A DNA stretch of 9,928 nucleotides from JBAZOJ01 sp041648755 (lineage in GTDB: Bacteria; Planctomycetota; B143-G9): NCBI GenBank assembly GCA_041648755.1, contig JBAZOJ010000142.1, positions 1-9,928 on the forward strand. Direction: 5' to 3'. Every line of letters starts with the position of its first letter. Position 1 is the stretch's first letter. The notes under the pieces were generated by a model. That model was given only the letters and a program-made list of their open reading frames with translations. It ran no database searches and had not been told where the DNA came from. A program made the position numbers and the translations under genes. This document shows, piece after piece, positions 1-5,006 of this stretch.

Positions 1-360
1 GGCCAATTCGGAAGAGCGATGAGTGAAAACCGCGCCTTCCGGCCCTTTCCGGAGCATTTCACCGGAGTACTCGTTGAAAACGAAGACAAAGCACAGCCAC
101 TCCATTCCGAATGGCGAATCCCCGTTGTCCGGGAAGGAGATGACCCCCTTCAGCACCGGATTCAGAGGGACAATTCCCGTTTCTTCATGTGTCTCACGAA
201 TACATGCATCGTGCAGGGCTTCGTTCTCCTTGCGTTTTCCCCCAGGAGCAACGCAATACCCGTGCATGTAGTGGCCGGGGCTGTCCTTGCGTATGAGAAG
301 CGTCTGTCCGTCCTTGTCGAGATAAGACAAGACCCCGATTTGCAGACCGCGCGCGCTCAC
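1..360 (-). CDS. Nudix hydrolase (MutT-like), 3' end cut by the window edge
   Basis: Reading the minus strand from a GTG at 360-358 gives 120 codons, open to the window edge. Residues 41-63 form a complete Nudix box, G-x5-E-x7-R-E-x2-E-E-x-G-I, with G41, E47, R55, E56, E59, E60 and G62 all present. Only the usually hydrophobic position after RE is Thr. The family hydrolyses nucleoside diphosphates linked to another group, using metal bound by the box glutamates; MutT-type members clear oxidised dNTPs. The residues before the box (about 20-40, LLIRKDSPGHYMHGYCVAPG) fit the usual strand ahead of it. The GTG overlaps the purB stop by 4 nt (GTGA), so the two genes are probably co-transcribed and translationally coupled. 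The ribosome binding site is weak (GAG about 8 nt upstream), and the reading frame stays open further upstream without an ATG nearby. The substrate cannot be told from the sequence. Confidence 0.88.
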   Translation of the reverse strand, partial: MSARGLQIGVLSYLDKDGQTLLIRKDSPGHYMHGYCVAPGGKRKENEALHDACIRETHEETGIVPLNPVLKGVISFPDNGDSPFGMEWLCFVFVFNEYSGEMLRKGPEGAVFTHRSSELA

Positions 361-1811
361 ACTGTTATCTCGCGCCCCCAGGGGTCGGGACCGAGGTTAC
401 CGGAAAAGGCGGTTCGGACCTCGCGTTCCAGGAAGCTGCCCACCTGACGGCTTGCGAGCCCTGTATAAGCGGCGGGGTCGAGTTCCGAGGGGATGAGCTC
501 CAGCACTTTCTTGAATGCCGGGTCGCCCCTGAGGCGCTCAAGAAGGTCGTTGCCGCCCTCGCCCGATGCAAGCAGTTTGCTGACTGCAATACTGTGAACA
601 CGCAGACGCTCGTGCATCTGCTGGCGGTCGCCGCCTGACTTGACTGCCTGCATAAGGATCTCTTCCGTCGCAATGAACGGCAGTTCACGCGCCACGTCAC
701 GCGCGATTGCCGCCTCGCCAACCTCAAAGCCACGGGCAATTTCCCACGCCAGGTGCAGAATCGAATCGGCCAGAAGAAAAGCCTGGGGAATCGCGAGCCT
801 TCTGTTGGAGGAATCATCGAGCGTACGCTCGAGCCACTGGGCCCCTGCCGTGAGATTTCCGTTGAGCGCTGTAGTGATCAGCAACCTTGAAAGGCCGCAA
901 ATGCGTTCGCATTTCATCGGGTTGCGCTTGTACGGCATAGCCGACGAGCCCACCTGGGACTTGCCGAACGGTTCCATCAACTGCCCGTCGTGCTGCAGGA
1001 GGCGGATGTCCGTAGCGAATTTCGTGGCCGATTCCGCGATGCCCGCAAGCGCCGCGTAGACGCGGGAGTCAATTTTGCGCGGATATGTCTGGCCGGTGAC
1101 GATCAGTGTGGATTTGAACCCGAGCATTTCTGAGATCTTGCGGTCCAGAGCGTCCACACGTTCGGCGTCGCCTTCAGCCAGGGCAAGAAGCGATGCCTGT
1201 GTGCCCGTCGCGCCCTTCATTCCCAGCAGGGGGAGTCCGTCCGCAATCCTCCGGATTTCCGCCAGGTCCGACAGCAGGTCGGAAATCCATAGACAGATCC
1301 GCTTCCCGAGCGTGGTCAACTGTGCGGGTTGGTAATGTGTGTAGCCGAGGACGGGAAGCTCACGGTATTGGGCCGCGCGAACAGCCAGCGCGGATATGAC
1401 GAATTCGAGTTGGCGTTCGACGAGTTTCAGCGCCTCCCGCATCTGCATGATATCCCCGTTGTCCATAACGTAGGCGCTGGTCGCCCCGAGATGGATTATC
1501 GGTTTGGCGTTCGGGCAGACATCGCCGAAGGCCCTGATGTGGGCCATTACTTCATGGCGGGATTCGCTTTCATAGGCAGAGGCTCGCGCCAAGTCCACAA
1601 CATCGGCGTGTTCCTCAAGCTCAGCGGCCTGGGCGCTTGTGACGGGGTAACCCGTCTGCTCCTGGGCGCGGGCAAGCACCGCCCAGAGTCGGCGCCAGAG
1701 CCTGTATCGGTTCTCGTTTGTGAAGATGGCCTGCATCGCGGGCGAAGAGTATCTTCCGCCCAGCGGGCTCTCGTACTTCTCATGCGTTCCGCCAGAGTCA
1801 GTCACAGCCAC
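357..1811 (-). CDS. purB: Adenylosuccinate lyase, animal-like 484-residue type
   Basis: This cytosolic enzyme removes fumarate from SAICAR and from adenylosuccinate, serving two steps of AMP synthesis. It belongs to the fumarase/aspartase superfamily. The signature GSSAMPYKRNP is at residues 288-298, with the catalytic Ser on the mobile loop at S289. The GYTHYQPAQLTT block carries the conserved His H159, and SRHEVMAH carries H86. These numbers coincide with those I recall for human ADSL, also 484 residues, and the N-terminal block (KYESPLGGRYSSPAM) resembles it too. The start is uncertain: GTG at 1811 gives 484 residues, but GTG at 1805 gives 482 and is better spaced from the GGAAGG/AGG Shine-Dalgarno. 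No ATG fits the frame. The 3' end overlaps the Nudix gene by 4 nt. An intrinsic terminator lies 27 nt upstream, so expression may depend on read-through. Confidence 0.96.
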   Translation of the reverse strand: MAVTDSGGTHEKYESPLGGRYSSPAMQAIFTNENRYRLWRRLWAVLARAQEQTGYPVTSAQAAELEEHADVVDLARASAYESESRHEVMAHIRAFGDVCPNAKPIIHLGATSAYVMDNGDIMQMREALKLVERQLEFVISALAVRAAQYRELPVLGYTHYQPAQLTTLGKRICLWISDLLSDLAEIRRIADGLPLLGMKGATGTQASLLALAEGDAERVDALDRKISEMLGFKSTLIVTGQTYPRKIDSRVYAALAGIAESATKFATDIRLLQHDGQLMEPFGKSQVGSSAMPYKRNPMKCERICGLSRLLITTALNGNLTAGAQWLERTLDDSSNRRLAIPQAFLLADSILHLAWEIARGFEVGEAAIARDVARELPFIATEEILMQAVKSGGDRQQMHERLRVHSIAVSKLLASGEGGNDLLERLRGDPAFKKVLELIPSELDPAAYTGLASRQVGSFLEREVRTAFSGNLGPDPWGREITV

Positions 1812-1838
1812 CTGCCTTCCGGGTCATCGCATACGGAG

Positions 1839-1867
1839 AAAAAAACGGGAAGCGAATCGCTTCCCGT
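1839..1867 (-). terminator. Intrinsic terminator between the acidic gene and purB
   Basis: On the minus strand a perfect 10-bp stem (ACGGGAAGCG / CGCTTCCCGT, loop ATT) runs from 1867 to 1845. It is followed directly by seven T at 1845-1839, the first of them shared with the stem. It starts 22 nt after the stop of the acidic gene. Stem and tract match a textbook Rho-independent terminator for leftward transcription. Because purB begins only 27 nt further on, it could also act as an attenuator for purB. Confidence 0.85.
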
Positions 1868-1889
1868 GCAAACCGTGAAATTGGGTCTA

Positions 1890-2201
1890 CTAATCGTCCT
1901 CTTCCTCGCCAAGGAAATACTCGATATCCTCGTCGTCCATCTCGTCGTCTTCTTCCTTGGGGTCCTCGTCGTCCTCGACCTCTTCTTCCTCGACCTCTTC
2001 GTCTTCATCTGCGGCAAGTTCGTCTTCTTCCTCGAACTCGTCGTCAAAGTCCTCGAAGTCTTCCTCTTCCTCGAAAAGGTCTTCTTCTTCCTCGATTTCC
2101 TCGCCGCCTTCGGCGTCATCGCCCAGTTCTACAACATCGCCGAGGTCATCGTCATCGCCGAGACCGCGCAGGATGAGGTCGTCTTCGCCATCACCGAACA
2201 T
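1890..2201 (-). CDS. Hyperacidic small protein of unknown function
   Basis: I do not recognise this 103-residue protein. By count, 64 of 103 residues are Asp or Glu, with a single Arg (R12) and a single Lys (K82), so it is extremely acidic and probably mostly disordered. Residues 1-30 are more mixed (LILRGLG, VVELG). Residues 34-80 are nearly continuous E/D with spaced Phe, and the C terminus has a short IEYFLG segment before a last acidic run. I chose the ATG at 2201-2199 because AAGAGGAG at 2214-2207 sits 5 nt upstream; the GTG two codons earlier overlaps that ribosome binding site. It has its own promoter, Shine-Dalgarno and terminator, which supports it as a real gene rather than a repeat artefact. 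It resembles the acidic tail of the RNA polymerase delta subunit but lacks that protein's folded domain. A DNA-mimic or basic-protein chaperone role is possible but unproven. Confidence 0.75.
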   Translation of the reverse strand: MFGDGEDDLILRGLGDDDDLGDVVELGDDAEGGEEIEEEEDLFEEEEDFEDFDDEFEEEDELAADEDEEVEEEEVEDDEDPKEEDDEMDDEDIEYFLGEEEDD

Positions 2202-2231
2202 AGTCACTCCTCTTGGTATAAGGACTGCGCA

Positions 2232-2259
2232 TTAATACCGAGAAATGCAGTAACGTCAA
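2232..2259 (-). promoter_or_regulatory. Sigma70-like promoter for the acidic gene
   Basis: On the minus strand TTGACG (2259-2254; 5 of 6 to TTGACA) is separated by 16 nt from TATTAA (2237-2232; 4 of 6 to TATAAT). Transcription would begin near 2225, giving a leader of roughly 25 nt that carries the AAGAGGAG Shine-Dalgarno at 2214-2207. It lies immediately after the second gyrA terminator, as expected for a new transcription unit. The call rests on sequence match only. Confidence 0.5.
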
Positions 2260-2261
2260 GC

Positions 2262-2307
2262 AAAAAAGAAAGCAGCTTTCGGCGTGGCCCGGAAGGCCCC
2301 CGAAAGC
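2262..2307 (-). terminator. Distal gyrA terminator hairpin with T-rich tail
   Basis: On the minus strand GCTTTCGG (2307-2300) pairs with CCGAAAGC (2282-2275), and an inner GGCC/GGCC pairing can extend the arm. The tail reads TGC, TTTC, then six T, at 2274-2262. With the hairpin next to it (2310-2335) it probably forms a tandem terminator for the gyrase transcript, before the promoter of the acidic gene. Confidence 0.65.
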
Positions 2308-2309
2308 AA

Positions 2310-2335
2310 ACTCCCGGACCTTTCGGTCCGGGAGT
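2310..2335 (-). terminator. Proximal hairpin after gyrA, 11-bp stem with GAAA loop
   Basis: An 11-bp perfect stem (ACTCCCGGACC / GGTCCGGGAGT) encloses GAAA on the minus strand, a GNRA-type tetraloop. It begins 38 nt after the gyrA stop. The following T tract is weak (TTTGCTTT) and runs into the arm of the distal hairpin. It may act as a terminator with that hairpin, or as a 3'-end stabiliser for gyrA mRNA. Confidence 0.6.
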
Positions 2336-2373
2336 GGAAATACCGGGCACGCAACTCGTCGGCCGAGCAGCGT

Positions 2374-4998
2374 CTATTCTTCGTCTGAACTGCTGTCGGG
2401 CATATCGGAAGAGGGCTCGTCATCCTCGTCAGGCATGATCACCGGTTGCTTGGGGATCCGCTCAGGCTGAGGGGCAAGCACGGCTTCCTGCTCACGCAGA
2501 TTCAGTTCCGTCTCGGACGGCAGGCGGCTGACGTCGGCGACCGTGTCGCCTTCATCGAGCGAGATTATCCGGACGCCCTGCGTCGCTCTGCCGATTCGGG
2601 CAATTGACTTCACAGAGGTACGGATGACTTTCCCCTTGGATGTGATGACGATTATGTCCTCGTCATCCCTGACCGCGAGGATCGCCACGACCTTGCCGTT
2701 GCGCGCGCTTGTCGAGATGTTCGTAACGCCGTAAGAATTGCGATGGGTAAGCCGGTACGCGTCGAAATCCGTCCGCTTGCCGTAGCCATTGACGCAGACG
2801 GTCAGGAGGCTTGCGCCTTCGCAGCGCGGAACCATGCCGACCACACCGTCACCGCCACGCAGCTTTATACCCGCCACTCCGCGAGCTGTGCGGCCCATAG
2901 AGCGGACATCGTTCTCGTCGAAACGCGCCGCCATGCCGGACCTGGTGCCGATGAATACCTCATCTTTGCCGGTGGTCACATAGACCGAGTCCAGGCCGTC
3001 GCCCTCGTCAATTCCGACCGCGATGATCCCGCCCTTATTGGGGCGCTTGAACGCCTCGAGCGGAGTCTTCTTTACGATTCCCTTTTTGGTGGTCATAAAC
3101 AGGAACTTCGACTCGAAGTCGCGCACCGCCACCATCGAGGTTATCGTCTCGCCTTCCTTGAGAGAAAGGAGATTGGCAATCGACCGCCCCATTGCGGTCC
3201 TGCTGACTGTCGGAACATCATAGACCTTGAGCCAGTAGAGCCTGCCGGTGTTGGTGAAGAGCAGCAGGTAGTCGTGGGTGGATGCGATAAAGACTTCCTT
3301 GATGAAGTCGTCTTCCTTGGTTGTCGCCCCGGTGATGCCCTTTCCGCCGCGGTGCTGCTTGCGGAAGACCGAGACCGGCTGCCGCTTGACATACCCGCCG
3401 TAAGAAATGGTGACCGCGACGATTTCCTGCGGGATCAGGCTTTCATCCGCGATGTCCGCAAAGCTCTCCTCGATCAGGGTGCGCCGGGCGTCGCCGAACT
3501 TCGCCTTCATCTCGTAAATATCCTCGCGGATGATGTCGTAAACGAGGTTCAGGTTGCCAAGAATATCGCGGAAATCCTTGATCTGCTGTTGCAGTTGCTT
3601 GTATTCCTCTTCGAGCTTGTTGCGTTCGAGCCCGGTCAGGCGCTGGAGAGTCATCTTTAGAATCGCCTCGGCCTGCAGGTCGCTGAGGTTGAACCGCGTT
3701 TCAAGGTTATGCTGAGCGTCGGGCACGGTCTGCGACGCGCGGATGATCTTGATGACTTCATCAATGTAGTCAAGCGCTATGAGCAGGCCTTCGACAATGT
3801 GTGCCCGCTTTTCGGCCTTGTCGAGCAGGAACGCCGTGCGCCTTCGGATGACTTCCACCCTGTGGTCGCGGTATATCTCGAGCATCCGCTTGATAGTGAG
3901 CAGTTCAGGCTTGTTGGCCACGAGCGCGAGCAGGTTGACTGAGAATGAAGTCTGGAGCGGGGTGTACTTGTAGAGCTGGTTGAGGATTGTCTCCTCGTCT
4001 TCGCCTCTGCGCAGTTCGACTACAAGGCGGATACCGTCCTTGTCGGACTCGTCACGGATATCGGTAATACCGTCCAGATTTCCCGCCTTAAGCGCGGAAA
4101 CCATATCCTCGATTAGCTTTGTCTTCGACAACTGGTACGGGATTTCCTTGATGACCAGTTGCTTCTTACCGGATTTCTGCGATTCGGTCTCGGCGCGTCC
4201 GCGGACAACGATGATCGAGCGGCCTGTGCGGTAACCTACCGCGATAGCGCTCGCACCGCAGATGATTCCGCCTGTCGGGAAGTCGGGGCCCTTTATGTAC
4301 TGCATCAACTCGTCAACCGTGATATCGGGCTCGGCGAGCAGTGCCAGGATGCCGTCGCAGACTTCAGCGATGTTGTGAGGCGGAATGGATGTTGCCATGC
4401 CGACTGCGATGCCTTCCGAGCCGTTGCACAGCAGGCAGGGGAACTTCGCGGGAAGGACCGTCGGCATCTTGAGGGTTTCGTCGTAGTTCCACTCGTAGTC
4501 CACGGTATCTTTGTCAATGTCCTCGAGGAGCATCATGGCGAAGTGCGTCAACCGGGCTTCGGTGTAACGCATTGCCGCCGGCGGGTCGCCGTCTATGGAG
4601 CCGAAATTGCCCTGCCCGTCCACGAGCGGATAGCGCAGATTGAAGTACTGAGCCATGCGCACGAGGGTAGGATATACAACAGATTCGCCGTGAGGGTGGT
4701 AGTTGCCCGATGTATCGCCGCAGATTTTGGCGCACTTGCGGAACCGGGAACCAGGCGAAAGGCCCAACTCGTGCATTGCAAAGATGATGCGGCGCTGGGA
4801 CGGCTTCATGCCGTCGCGGGCATCCGGCAATGCGCGGGAGATAATGACGCTCATCGCGTACGTCAAGTACGAAATGCGCAGTTCTTCTTCTATGTTCCGG
4901 CTGACGACATGCTGGGCCCCGTGGTCGGGGATGACCAGATCAAGTTCATCGTCAACTGGCTCTTGCTCGATTGGCATGCTGTTTTCTTGTTCGTCCAT
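2374..4998 (-). CDS. gyrA: DNA gyrase subunit A
   Basis: GyrA cuts and rejoins both strands of the gate segment while GyrB supplies ATP energy, introducing negative supercoils. The 874 residues match the usual full length. The catalytic Tyr is Y145 in AAMRYTEARL, preceded by R144. The quinolone region reads YHPHGESVVYP: S106 matches E. coli Ser83, but P110 stands where E. coli has Asp87. The GyrA box QHRGGKG (548-554) marks a true gyrase rather than topoisomerase IV, and opens the C-terminal beta-pinwheel that wraps DNA. The last 20 residues are half Asp/Glu, an acidic tail like that of E. coli GyrA. The ATG at 4998 has AAGG 6 nt upstream and lies 8 nt after gyrB, so the subunits are made from one message. 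An internal Met at residue 8 is a less likely start. Confidence 0.98.
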   Translation of the reverse strand: MDEQENSMPIEQEPVDDELDLVIPDHGAQHVVSRNIEEELRISYLTYAMSVIISRALPDARDGMKPSQRRIIFAMHELGLSPGSRFRKCAKICGDTSGNYHPHGESVVYPTLVRMAQYFNLRYPLVDGQGNFGSIDGDPPAAMRYTEARLTHFAMMLLEDIDKDTVDYEWNYDETLKMPTVLPAKFPCLLCNGSEGIAVGMATSIPPHNIAEVCDGILALLAEPDITVDELMQYIKGPDFPTGGIICGASAIAVGYRTGRSIIVVRGRAETESQKSGKKQLVIKEIPYQLSKTKLIEDMVSALKAGNLDGITDIRDESDKDGIRLVVELRRGEDEETILNQLYKYTPLQTSFSVNLLALVANKPELLTIKRMLEIYRDHRVEVIRRRTAFLLDKAEKRAHIVEGLLIALDYIDEVIKIIRASQTVPDAQHNLETRFNLSDLQAEAILKMTLQRLTGLERNKLEEEYKQLQQQIKDFRDILGNLNLVYDIIREDIYEMKAKFGDARRTLIEESFADIADESLIPQEIVAVTISYGGYVKRQPVSVFRKQHRGGKGITGATTKEDDFIKEVFIASTHDYLLLFTNTGRLYWLKVYDVPTVSRTAMGRSIANLLSLKEGETITSMVAVRDFESKFLFMTTKKGIVKKTPLEAFKRPNKGGIIAVGIDEGDGLDSVYVTTGKDEVFIGTRSGMAARFDENDVRSMGRTARGVAGIKLRGGDGVVGMVPRCEGASLLTVCVNGYGKRTDFDAYRLTHRNSYGVTNISTSARNGKVVAILAVRDDEDIIVITSKGKVIRTSVKSIARIGRATQGVRIISLDEGDTVADVSRLPSETELNLREQEAVLAPQPERIPKQPVIMPDEDDEPSSDMPDSSSDEE

Positions 4999-5006
4999 CT
5001 CTTACC

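Noticed and set aside
31..42. Shared CGCGCCTTCCGG between the Nudix gene and the gyrB linker repeat (5571-5582)
   Set aside because: Twelve bases encoding a common Pro-Glu-Gly-Ala stretch in both; coincidence of codon use is enough to explain it.
19..447. Plus-strand frame of 142 residues at the left edge
   Set aside because: It is antisense to a complete Nudix box on the minus strand and to the end of purB.
1895..2200. GA-rich tract of the acidic gene as a non-coding triplex-forming or CRISPR-like repeat
   Set aside because: Units are irregular, interrupted by C or T of Asp codons, and keep one open frame with gene signals; no regular repeat-spacer pattern exists.
1957..2235. Plus-strand Ser-rich frame of 92 residues opposite the acidic gene
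   Set aside because: Poly-Ser is what the complement of GA-rich Glu/Asp codons reads as; the minus strand has the promoter, Shine-Dalgarno and terminator.
2202..2373. Possible oriC or DnaA-box cluster in the largest gene-free stretch
   Set aside because: I found no TTATCCACA-like boxes or AT-rich unwinding tract; the stretch is explained by two hairpins, a promoter and a Shine-Dalgarno.
1329..2438. Plus-strand open frame of 369 residues, plus other long plus-strand frames (2743-3660, 4159-5313, 5214-6302, 6744-7571)
   Set aside because: Each lies antisense to a well-supported conserved gene, has no family resemblance and lacks a convincing ribosome binding site; they follow from codon bias in the minus-strand genes.
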